This document shows, one piece after another, positions 53,944-61,839 of a stretch of 64,000 nucleotides of DNA. The position numbers and the translations under genes were made by a program. The stretch's first letter is position 1; every line of letters starts with the position of its first letter. Under the pieces are notes generated by a model. The model saw only the letters and a list, made by a program, of their open reading frames with translations. It had not been told where the DNA came from and did no database searches. The stretch spans positions 558,001-622,000 of the forward strand of contig NZ_CP043633.1 of the NCBI RefSeq assembly GCF_012974865.1, read 5' to 3'. Source of the stretch: Nonlabens sp. Ci31 (GTDB lineage: Bacteria; Bacteroidota; Bacteroidia; Flavobacteriales; Flavobacteriaceae).

Positions 53944-54912
53944 ATGGGAAAACCGATAACAGATTTTATAGAAAAATACTTTTTACACTTTAACAGTGCT
54001 GCGCTCGTAGATGCTGCCAAAGGTTATGAAGCACAACTCAACCAAGGTTCAAAAATGCTCGTTTCTCTCGCTGGAGCAATGAGTACAGCCGAAATTGGTA
54101 AGATTTTTGGCGAGATGATACGTCAAGATAAAGTACATATCATTTCTTGTACTGGAGCCAACCTTGAAGAAGACTTGATGAATCTTGTAGCGCACAGTCA
54201 CTATAAAAGAGTTCCTAACTATCGCGATTTAACTCCGCAAGATGAGTGGGATTTACTAGAAAAAGGACTCAATCGAGTTACAGACACCTGCATACCAGAA
54301 CAAGAAGCTTTTAGAAGGTTACAAGAGCATATCGTTAAGATATGGAAAGATGCAGAAGCAAATGGGGAACGTTATTTCCCACACGAATACATGTATAAAC
54401 TATTACTTAGCGGTGTTCTAGAACAGTACTATGAAATCCCTATAGAGAACTCATGGATGTATGCAGCTGCCAAAGCCAATCTGCCTATTGTTGTTCCAGG
54501 GTGGGAAGACAGTACTATGGGTAATATTTTTGCCAGCTACGTGCTCAAGGGAGAACTAAAAGCCAGTACCGTAAAAAGCGGTATTGAATACATGACTTTC
54601 CTAGCAGACTGGTATACAGACAACTCTCAAAAAGGGATAGGTTTCTTCCAGATAGGTGGAGGAATTGCAGGGGATTTCCCTATTTGTGTAGTGCCTATGT
54701 TGTATCAAGATATGGAGCGCACCGACACACCATTTTGGAGTTACTTTTGTCAGATCTCAGATTCAACCACCAGTTATGGAAGTTATTCTGGAGCAGTTCC
54801 CAATGAAAAAATCACCTGGGGAAAACTCGACCAAGACACCCCTAAGTTCATTGTAGAAAGCGACGCTACTATTGTAGCACCGTTAATTTTTGCCTACTTA
54901 CTAGACATGTAA
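53944..54912 (+). CDS. Deoxyhypusine-synthase-family protein (probable homospermidine synthase)
   Basis: 322 residues. The family's imine-forming lysine is kept: Lys294 in ITWGKLDQD. Also STAEIGKIFGEMIR, HIISCTGANLEEDLMNLVAH, GIGFFQIGGGIAGDFP and a C-terminal VESDATIVAPLIFAYLL. In eukaryotes the enzyme modifies eIF5A; bacteria lack that target, and bacterial members studied make polyamines such as homospermidine with NAD. The position after agmatinase supports an aminobutyl transfer onto putrescine. The exact product is inference. Confidence 0.85.
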   Translation: MGKPITDFIEKYFLHFNSAALVDAAKGYEAQLNQGSKMLVSLAGAMSTAEIGKIFGEMIRQDKVHIISCTGANLEEDLMNLVAHSHYKRVPNYRDLTPQDEWDLLEKGLNRVTDTCIPEQEAFRRLQEHIVKIWKDAEANGERYFPHEYMYKLLLSGVLEQYYEIPIENSWMYAAAKANLPIVVPGWEDSTMGNIFASYVLKGELKASTVKSGIEYMTFLADWYTDNSQKGIGFFQIGGGIAGDFPICVVPMLYQDMERTDTPFWSYFCQISDSTTSYGSYSGAVPNEKITWGKLDQDTPKFIVESDATIVAPLIFAYLLDM

Positions 54913-54916
54913 TTTT

Positions 54917-55588
54917 ATGAGAAGTACTCTATTTATTATCGGTTTTTTATTTTCGAGCTTGGTGTATAGCCAGTATTCTTGGACACCAGCAGTGGTGACC
55001 CTTAAAAACGGCAGTGTTCTTACTGGTGAAGCAAAAATACCTCAGGTAGGGGCTGCTTTCAATTTTGGCGGTACGGAAAAAGTAAAGTTCCGTACAGAAA
55101 GAAAGTCTAAAAAGCAGAAATACAAAATTCAAGAGGTTGATAACATCTTATTTACAGTGACTTTTAACGAACGTGTGAATGGTGAGCGAATAGAAAATAC
55201 AGCGTTTGAAACTTACGTGCCCGTCCTTATTAGTAAAAGAAAAAGGAAAGATTATTTAGGCTTTATGCAAGAAGTAGTTGTAGGTGGGGTGAGTCTTTAT
55301 GGGAGGACAGTGACTCAAAACAATGGAGCATGGATGCCAGGTGCTGCTGGTACTATTGCCGTACCTATTTATACAGGAAACTGGTCACAACACAATCAAT
55401 TATGGGTGTGCCGTGATGGAAAAGAGGCAGAACTTATCAATCACGTCAGTCTTTTTAAAGGTTTTAAGAAAAGAGCAGCTGAATATTTTGAAGATTGCCC
55501 CAGCCTGGTTACCCAACTAGAAGGAAGAGATTTGAAAAAATCTGATCTTAAAGAAATCGTTGAATTCTATAATGCTAATTGCGGTTAG
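54917..55588 (+). CDS. Hypothetical secreted protein
   Basis: 223 residues. Signal peptide MRSTLFIIGFLFSSLVYS; then QYSWTPAVVTLKNGSVLTGE, KVKFRTERKSKKQKYKIQEV, and VSLFKGFKKRAAEYFEDCPS near the end with Cys residues. The pattern of a short beta domain plus a C-terminal helical part is common in uncharacterised flavobacterial proteins. It begins 4 nt after the deoxyhypusine-synthase-like gene, so probably the same transcript. I recognise no family. Confidence 0.7.
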   Translation: MRSTLFIIGFLFSSLVYSQYSWTPAVVTLKNGSVLTGEAKIPQVGAAFNFGGTEKVKFRTERKSKKQKYKIQEVDNILFTVTFNERVNGERIENTAFETYVPVLISKRKRKDYLGFMQEVVVGGVSLYGRTVTQNNGAWMPGAAGTIAVPIYTGNWSQHNQLWVCRDGKEAELINHVSLFKGFKKRAAEYFEDCPSLVTQLEGRDLKKSDLKEIVEFYNANCG

Positions 55589-55775
55589 GACTTCAAAGAC
55601 TCTAGAGTCATCCTAGTTTTGTAAGTTTTGATAGTTCTGCTTTTTTGCATGTCGGTAGCTGTGGCGCGAAAAAGAGATAAAATCTTTAAGTTATTTAACA
55701 AAACAATGCTGCGTTGATTTTTTTAAAGGAATCAAATCGCATCTCTACCCTAGTATATTTAGATCCTATAATATT

Positions 55776-57311
55776 ATGAGCGATACCAATATGAGTAAGA
55801 TTGACAATTTGAATCTGGAGTTTTTACAACTCAAGGATTATGAAGAGTTGAAACATGCGATGATAGATTCTTACTCCAACTTGCCAGATTCTTACTGGAG
55901 AGAAGAGCAAATCAAAACGCTTATCGATAAATTTCCTGAAGGCCAAGTGGTTCTTAAAGTGAATGAAGAAATCGTTGCTTGCGCACTGTCTATTATTGTA
56001 AAGTATGTAGACTTTAGTGGTCAGTATACCTACGAACAGGTTACTGGAAATTACGAATTCACCACACATGATGATTCTGGTGATGTGCTCTATGGCATCG
56101 AAGTGTTTATAAAACCTCCATATAGAGGAATGCGATTAGGTCGTAGATTATATGATTACCGCAAAGAATTGTGTGAGAATTTGAATCTGAGAGGTATTGC
56201 TTTTGGAGGTCGCATTCCTAATTATCACAATCATGCAAAGGACTTGACTCCTAAACAATACATTGAAAAAGTACGCAATAAGGAGATCACAGATTCGGTG
56301 TTGAACTTCCAATTATCTAATGACTTCCATGTATCACGTGTTCTTAAAAATTATTTAGACGGCGATAAAGCCTCTATGGAATTTGCCGTACTTCTAGAAT
56401 GGGATAATATTTATTATACAAAACCTATTACCGAAACAGCAGCACTTAAAAGCACGGTACGATTAGGTATTGTTCAATGGCAAATGCGACCTTACTCTGG
56501 TTTTGAAGAGCTCATGCAGCAAGTAGAATATTTTGTAGATAGCCTTGCCGCTTACAGAGCAGACTTTGCCTTATTTCCAGAATATTTTAACGCGCCTCTT
56601 ATGGCGGCTTACAACGATTTAAGTGTAAGCCAGTCCATAAGAGAACTTGCTAAGTACACCGTAATGATTAGAGAGCGTTTTTCTGAACTTTCTATCAAGT
56701 ATAATATCAACATTATTACTGGATCCATGCCAGAAATTATTGACGGCCAACTCTACAATATAGGGAACCTTTGCCGTAGAGATGGAACTATAGAACGTTA
56801 TGAAAAAATACACGTAACTCCAGATGAGCAAAAAGTATGGGGGCTTCAAGGTGGTAAAAACATACAGACTTTTGATACGGACTGCGGTAAAATAGGAATC
56901 TTAATTTGTTATGACAGCGAGTTTCCAGAATTGAGTCGTATTATGGCAAAAGATGGGATGCAAATGCTCTTTGTTCCTTTCTTAACCGATACTCAGAATG
57001 CTTTTGCTAGAGTAAAATTGTGCTGCCAAGCGCGTGCGGTAGAAAATGAATGCTATGTAGCGATTGCAGGAAGCGTAGGAAATTTGCCCGCTGTGGAAAA
57101 CATGGATATTTCTTATGCGCAGAGCGCTGTATTTACTCCGTGTGATTTTGCATTTCCATCCAACGGTATCAAAGCAGAAGCTACTGCAAACACAGAGATG
57201 ATTCTAGTAGCCGACGTTGATCTTACATTGTTAAATCAACTACACAATCACGGGGCAGTAAAAAACCTTAAGGATCGTCGTACGGATCTTTATGAAGTGA
57301 CTAAGAAGTAA
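55776..57311 (+). CDS. GNAT acetyltransferase - nitrilase-superfamily fusion
   Basis: 511 residues. N-terminal GNAT domain (about 10-215; VVLKVNEEIVACALSIIVKY, IKPPYRGMRLGRRLYDYRKE, GRIPNYHNHAKDL) fused to a carbon-nitrogen hydrolase (about 225-505). The hydrolase triad is complete: Glu269 (FPEYFNAP), Lys344 (YEKIHVTPDE), Cys378 (GILICYDSEFPE). The pair is annotated widely in Bacteria as a bifunctional protein; substrate unknown. A -7-like TATATTTA (55754-55761) lies 14 nt upstream. An imperfect terminator follows. Confidence 0.9.
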   Translation: MSDTNMSKIDNLNLEFLQLKDYEELKHAMIDSYSNLPDSYWREEQIKTLIDKFPEGQVVLKVNEEIVACALSIIVKYVDFSGQYTYEQVTGNYEFTTHDDSGDVLYGIEVFIKPPYRGMRLGRRLYDYRKELCENLNLRGIAFGGRIPNYHNHAKDLTPKQYIEKVRNKEITDSVLNFQLSNDFHVSRVLKNYLDGDKASMEFAVLLEWDNIYYTKPITETAALKSTVRLGIVQWQMRPYSGFEELMQQVEYFVDSLAAYRADFALFPEYFNAPLMAAYNDLSVSQSIRELAKYTVMIRERFSELSIKYNINIITGSMPEIIDGQLYNIGNLCRRDGTIERYEKIHVTPDEQKVWGLQGGKNIQTFDTDCGKIGILICYDSEFPELSRIMAKDGMQMLFVPFLTDTQNAFARVKLCCQARAVENECYVAIAGSVGNLPAVENMDISYAQSAVFTPCDFAFPSNGIKAEATANTEMILVADVDLTLLNQLHNHGAVKNLKDRRTDLYEVTKK

Positions 57312-57335
57312 AAGAACAAGAGTTATAACTATTTC

Positions 57336-57370
57336 AAAAGGGTTTCTAAATAACATTAGAACCCCTTTTT
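57336..57370 (+). terminator. Terminator after the GNAT-nitrilase fusion
   Basis: AAAAGGGTTTCTAA pairs with TTAGAACCCCTTTT (one mismatch) around ATAACA or similar, followed by T run. May also serve the convergent XRE gene. Confidence 0.7.
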
Positions 57371-57937
57371 TTATTTAATCATAGGAATGCTGCTTGGGTA
57401 AGTAATTTGTTTGCCTCTGCGACTAGAGATCGCAAAAATAATAGCAAATAAACCGTTTAACGAGACAAGGAAAAAAACCATTAAAAATAAATTTGAAAAA
57501 TGAAGATTTTCCCAATGAAGAATTTTCCCAAGAGTTGCAAGCATTATTAAAATAAAAGTCATGGCCTGAAAAACGATCTGAAAATTCAAAAGCCGTGCCC
57601 CTATTTTTTGTAATCCTTGAATTTTATCTTTTTTGGTAAGCCATAACACTAACGGCAAAATGATATTGCCTAGTGGTATTACAATACCAGATAGAACAGA
57701 CAAATGAAAAAACATCAGGAACTGTAAGTCTTCCTTTTTACCGAAGTCCAACAGCTCTTCAATAGGAACTCCTAATGAATCGCAAATCAATTGCATGGTT
57801 TTACCACGAGGTTCATTCTCGTTATTTTCTATGCGTTGTATGGTGCGAAGACTTACCTGAGATTTCTCTGCTAACTCCTCTTGAGACATTCCTGTTTTAA
57901 AACGCATCTCTTTAATTTTTGTTCCAATAGGATTCAT
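57371..57937 (-). CDS. XRE-type regulator with C-terminal membrane domain
   Basis: 188 residues from the ATG at 57937; the open frame extends to 57997 but that start is upstream of the promoter box. HTH (IKEMRFKTGMSQEELAEKSQ, VSLRTIQRIENNENEPRGKT) is followed by about four hydrophobic helices of DUF4870 type (HLSVLSGIVIPLGNIILPLV, GLQKIGARLLNFQIVFQAMT). So the DNA-binding part is tethered to the inner membrane and may respond to a membrane signal. Two direct repeats upstream suggest self-regulation. Confidence 0.85.
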   Translation of the reverse strand: MNPIGTKIKEMRFKTGMSQEELAEKSQVSLRTIQRIENNENEPRGKTMQLICDSLGVPIEELLDFGKKEDLQFLMFFHLSVLSGIVIPLGNIILPLVLWLTKKDKIQGLQKIGARLLNFQIVFQAMTFILIMLATLGKILHWENLHFSNLFLMVFFLVSLNGLFAIIFAISSRRGKQITYPSSIPMIK

Positions 57938-57963
57938 AGTTTTGGTTTTTGATTTGTTAGGAA

Positions 57964-58025
57964 CAAAGCTAATACGACATAGAACTTGGTACGTCATTTT
58001 ATCGCAGAAGTGTTCACGTCATTTT
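57964..58025 (-). promoter_or_regulatory. Promoter with two direct repeats upstream of the XRE gene
   Basis: Minus-strand -7 box TAGCTTTG (57971-57964), exact. Two copies of AAAATGACGT (plus-strand ACGTCATTTT at 57991-58000 and 58016-58025), 25 bp apart; the nearer one sits where -33 should be. Confidence 0.5.
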
Positions 58026-58061
58026 TATGACAAACCTGTCCATACACTGATTTAATGATTT

Positions 58062-59459
58062 TTAAACTTCTCTTTTTGAAGGTGTATTTTTATTAGAAAA
58101 TAGAACTTCCCATAAAAACACAGCAGCAACTGAGGCATATTCTAATCCCACCAGTCCTAAATTCTCTGTAAAATCGGTATTTGAATAGGTATAATAGCTT
58201 AGAAAAGCTACAAAACTCCACACGAGCATAAATCGGTACCTGGTAAAAATAGAAAATAGCAAAGGAATGGTCAGGTACCAAGGATGCACCGTCGTGGATA
58301 AAAGTAAATAAATAAAAAATGAAAATACCATACTGCTCAATAGCACTTCTGGAATTTCGTTTTTTCGCTTAAATGCTATAAACAGCACCGATAAGAAAGT
58401 AATCATAGGCAGTACGACACCAGCCGTCTCGATCACATTATAGCCCGTAAGCTCATAACCTATCGCTCGTATCACATAAAAAACACTGGCATTGAATTCA
58501 AAATTCCCAAACCACAAAGCTACAGAACCTGAATACTTTCCTAATAAGTCACTGCTGTAGAAAGGAAGGAAACCCATAAGAACTATCCCACCCACCGCTA
58601 TATAAAGCAAACTAGCCCTCTTCCAACGTAGCTTTCTAAATAGCAATGGCAATACGATAAGCGGCAACAGTTTTAAAAGCACCCCATAAGCGAGAAATAA
58701 AGCACTTTTAATTTGTTGTGATTTCAACAAATGATACACAGATAAAAGCAGGAAGAAAGCCACCATGCCGTCAAAATGTAAGTTTCCTGTCAACTCAATC
58801 ACCACAAACGGATTCAGAAAATACAAGAGTATGAGGTAAGGTGATTTACCTAAAAGTTTTAATAGTTTTAATCCATAGAAAAAAACGCCCACATCTGCTA
58901 TGATAATAAAGACACGTATCCATAGCATCGTGGCAAAAATACTTTTACCTCCTAGGAAAGCGGCTACAGCAAAAAACAACTGATTCAACGGAGGGTAATT
59001 GGTATAATGACCACTAGACAGTTCCCCCATATTTGCATGTAATAAGGCTGCATTAGGAATAGAAGACCCCCCTGAACGCATCACTTCATCAGGCAAATAT
59101 AAATAGGGATTGTAACCGTTTAATAATTGATTCCCATCCCATATAAATCTGAAGAAATCTTGAGAAAGATTAGGTGTATAAGTAATAAGGGAGACTCTAC
59201 AGATAACTCCAACTGCTAGAATCAACAGCAGCACATCTGAGTTAAAAAAACGGCCGCTCCACTTGTTGGATAAGAATCGATAATTTACTTGAAATGCCTT
59301 ATTGCTCACTTTGTAAAATGCATATAGGCATAGAAAAAGCAAGCTGTAAACTAAGAATGTTTCTGTGAATTGCTTTCGCGAAAGCGAGAAAAAAACAGCG
59401 TAAAGAACCACACTAATAATGCTGATAATACCAAAAATATTACCCAGCTTATGTTTCAT
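58062..59459 (-). CDS. GT-C-type polytopic glycosyltransferase (mannosyltransferase-like)
   Basis: 465 residues, about ten to twelve transmembrane helices. The first large loop has NLSQDFFRFIWDGNQLLNGY followed by NPYLYLPDE, a pattern typical of polyprenyl-phosphate-sugar-using GT-C enzymes (DUF2029/ArnT-like). It probably adds mannose or another hexose to a lipid or glycan on the outer face of the inner membrane. A palindrome copy near its N-terminus encodes LSRKQ. It shares one base (59459) with the GT2 gene upstream: last of a three-gene glycosyl cluster. Confidence 0.85.
   Translation of the reverse strand: MKHKLGNIFGIISIISVVLYAVFFSLSRKQFTETFLVYSLLFLCLYAFYKVSNKAFQVNYRFLSNKWSGRFFNSDVLLLILAVGVICRVSLITYTPNLSQDFFRFIWDGNQLLNGYNPYLYLPDEVMRSGGSSIPNAALLHANMGELSSGHYTNYPPLNQLFFAVAAFLGGKSIFATMLWIRVFIIIADVGVFFYGLKLLKLLGKSPYLILLYFLNPFVVIELTGNLHFDGMVAFFLLLSVYHLLKSQQIKSALFLAYGVLLKLLPLIVLPLLFRKLRWKRASLLYIAVGGIVLMGFLPFYSSDLLGKYSGSVALWFGNFEFNASVFYVIRAIGYELTGYNVIETAGVVLPMITFLSVLFIAFKRKNEIPEVLLSSMVFSFFIYLLLSTTVHPWYLTIPLLFSIFTRYRFMLVWSFVAFLSYYTYSNTDFTENLGLVGLEYASVAAVFLWEVLFSNKNTPSKREV
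59372..59385. repeat. Iterated palindrome copy 11
   Basis: Perfect GCTTTCGCGAAAGC in the GT-C gene (SLSRKQFT). Confidence 0.95.
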
Positions 59460-60946
59460 TACTGTTTATCTGTAATACTGCGTATAAAGACGAATCCGAA
59501 ACCAATAAAAAGCATTAAATGGAAAGGAAATAGTCCAAAATCGCCACCTTGATCCCCTACCACAAAGGCAGAGTACATACCAAATGCAAAATAAAGCATG
59601 AGTATGCCTTCAATAATAACATGAGGACTGATTTTTTTAAGTATGTATTTGTTTGTTTTCCAATTGCCGCCCACTGCTTTTAGGTTGAACTTAGGTGTTC
59701 TTACAAACTCGCTGCGTTTTCCTGCATGACCTTCTAAAACAGCAATAGAATTATGGAAGGAAAAGCCCATAGCGATAGAAAAGAAGGTAAAAAACATACC
59801 TATATAAGATATAAAGTTTTTAAAGCCTCCACCATAGGTTTTCTTATACATGTACCAGTAACAAACAAAAAAGATAATAGTACTGATCACAAAGAAACTC
59901 ATCACTATAAAATACTCGCGCAAGTGACCGTATTCATTTTTGATGTACAGCATAGGAACACTTAACAAACCTACAATCAATACATTGAGAAACATCGTAC
60001 TGTTCAATAAATGAAGAATACCGTGAAACTTTGATTTGACCGACATGTCTGAAGAGATCACTCTTCTAAACATTTTTCTGAAATTCTCTGCTCCACCTTT
60101 GTTCCAGCGGAATTGCTGAGAGCGCGCCGCACTGATGATTATAGGAAGCTCTGCCGGAGTAGTTACATGTTCTAGGTACTTGAACTTCCATTTTTTTAAT
60201 TGTGCTCTATAACTCAGGTCCAGATCTTCTGTTAAGGTATCTCCCTCCCAGTTTCCAGCATCATAAATAGTCTCTTTGCGCCAGATTCCTGCTGTTCCAT
60301 TAAAGTTGATGAAGTGGCCCTTAGAGTTACGCCCGACTTGTTCTAGTGTAAAGTGAGCGTCTAAGGCAAATGCCTGTACTTGTGTCAAGATAGAATAATC
60401 TCTATTAAGGTGTGCCCATCTGGTTTGCACTACTCCTATTTCTGAATCTTTAAAATAGGGAATGGTCTTGTACAACCAATCTGCATCTGGAAGGAAATCT
60501 GCATCAAAAATAGCAATCAACTCCCCTTTTGCGATTTCAAGACCTTCTTTAAGTGCTCCAGCCTTATAACCGCTGCGATCAGTTCTTGTAATATGAACCA
60601 TGTCCAGACCAGTTGCGGCAAGTCTTTTGACATGGGCTGCTGTAGTCTCAACGGTTTCATCTGTGGAGTCGTCAAGAACCTGAATTTCTAACTTTTCTCT
60701 AGGGTAATCTATAAGAGAAATATTATCTAATAGACGGTCCATTACATATGCCTCATTAAAAACAGGCAACTGTATGGTGACATAAGGAACTTCTTCTGGA
60801 TTAGTTAAATCCAATTGAGGAGCATTATCTACTAATTTTTGAGACTTGATGTAATTGATCAAAAGATTGAGCTGCGCAAAAGCGTAGAACAAAATCAAAA
60901 TAAGCGAAATAGAATAAACGACGATGCAAATCCAAACTAATATCAT
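59459..60946 (-). CDS. Processive-type GT2 glycosyltransferase (cellulose/mannan-synthase-like)
   Basis: 495 residues. N-terminal helix, GT-A catalytic domain with VTIQLPVFNEAYVMDRLLDN, IQVLDDSTD, FDADFLPDADWL (DxD), TEDLDLSYRAQLKKWKFKYL (TED) and QQFRWNKGGAENFRKM (QxxRW), then three to four helices. The D-DxD-TED-QxxRW set marks a membrane GT2 of the CesA/CsL/BcsA class that may be processive. The sugar is not known. It overlaps the upstream GT2 gene by 4 nt. Confidence 0.9.
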   Translation of the reverse strand: MILVWICIVVYSISLILILFYAFAQLNLLINYIKSQKLVDNAPQLDLTNPEEVPYVTIQLPVFNEAYVMDRLLDNISLIDYPREKLEIQVLDDSTDETVETTAAHVKRLAATGLDMVHITRTDRSGYKAGALKEGLEIAKGELIAIFDADFLPDADWLYKTIPYFKDSEIGVVQTRWAHLNRDYSILTQVQAFALDAHFTLEQVGRNSKGHFINFNGTAGIWRKETIYDAGNWEGDTLTEDLDLSYRAQLKKWKFKYLEHVTTPAELPIIISAARSQQFRWNKGGAENFRKMFRRVISSDMSVKSKFHGILHLLNSTMFLNVLIVGLLSVPMLYIKNEYGHLREYFIVMSFFVISTIIFFVCYWYMYKKTYGGGFKNFISYIGMFFTFFSIAMGFSFHNSIAVLEGHAGKRSEFVRTPKFNLKAVGGNWKTNKYILKKISPHVIIEGILMLYFAFGMYSAFVVGDQGGDFGLFPFHLMLFIGFGFVFIRSITDKQ

Positions 60947-61617
60947 TTCTTAAAACCGTATTTGAAAATCCATACTAATATCTTAACACCTGCAAATATA
61001 GCACCTTTAACCGTACCTGAAACCTTTGAAACACCTATTCTATTGCGGTACCTCATCGGTACCTCTTTATAACTAAATCCCTTTTTTAATACCTTCAACT
61101 GCATCTCTACCGTCCACCCATATGTGCGATCTTCCATTTCCAACTCAATAAGTTTATCATATTTAATGGCTCTAAAGGGACCTAAATCGGTGAATTTTGA
61201 TTTAAATAAAAGACTCATAAGGGCTGTGGCTAGCCAATTCCCAAAAATCTGAGGAATTGTCATAGCGCCCTTTTCTCTCCATTTCTTAACTCTTGATCCA
61301 ACTACAAAATCTAAGTTGTTTTCTAAAATCGGCGCTACTAATTCAGTAAGTTGCTCTGGATAATCACTATAATCTCCATCTAAAAAAACGATGATGTCGG
61401 TAGGATTAGATAAAGCAGCCACATATTCCATTCCCTTAAGACAAGCATTTCCGTATCCAGGAGCAGGCTCTTCTACTACTGTTGCCCCAGCATTACGCGC
61501 ATTTATTACCGTGTCGTCGTTAGAATTGTTGCTACATACAATTACCTCTGTCACTATAGACGGAATATCGTTAATGACCAGTGGTATGGAACCTGCTTCA
61601 TTATAGGCAGGAATCAA
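60943..61617 (-). CDS. Dolichyl-phosphate-sugar-synthase-like GT2 (start uncertain)
   Basis: At least 224 residues. GT-A fold of the DPM1 class: IPAYNEAGSIPLVINDIPSI, VCSNNSNDDTV, PAPGYGNACLKGMEYV, FLDGDYSDYPEQLTELVAPI, GPFRAIKYDKLIELEM. It should make a polyprenyl-phosphate sugar donor used by the GT-C enzyme. The listed TTG start would cut the first beta strand; the frame continues upstream as LSTTPIIRVLIPAYNE with no ATG, GTG or other TTG before a stop at 61672-61674, so a CTG (61642-61644) or ATT (61669-61671) start is plausible. Confidence 0.85.
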   Translation of the reverse strand: MIPAYNEAGSIPLVINDIPSIVTEVIVCSNNSNDDTVINARNAGATVVEEPAPGYGNACLKGMEYVAALSNPTDIIVFLDGDYSDYPEQLTELVAPILENNLDFVVGSRVKKWREKGAMTIPQIFGNWLATALMSLLFKSKFTDLGPFRAIKYDKLIELEMEDRTYGWTVEMQLKVLKKGFSYKEVPMRYRNRIGVSKVSGTVKGAIFAGVKILVWIFKYGFKK

Positions 61618-61839
61618 AACTCTTATAATAGGTGTTGTGCTCAGGACAAAGTGTTTGAAAAATGCCGCAATTTAACCATTATGAATGGGTTAGCACACAA
61701 ATAAATGCAGATTTACTTTTTTAACTTTTCTGTTTTAAATTTCAAATAATTCCTTAACTATTGCCTCTAGTAATCAGCTGTATATGTTCTCTTTTTTTAA
61801 TAAAATCAGGAAAGGGAACACCTACATAACGGTATCTAA

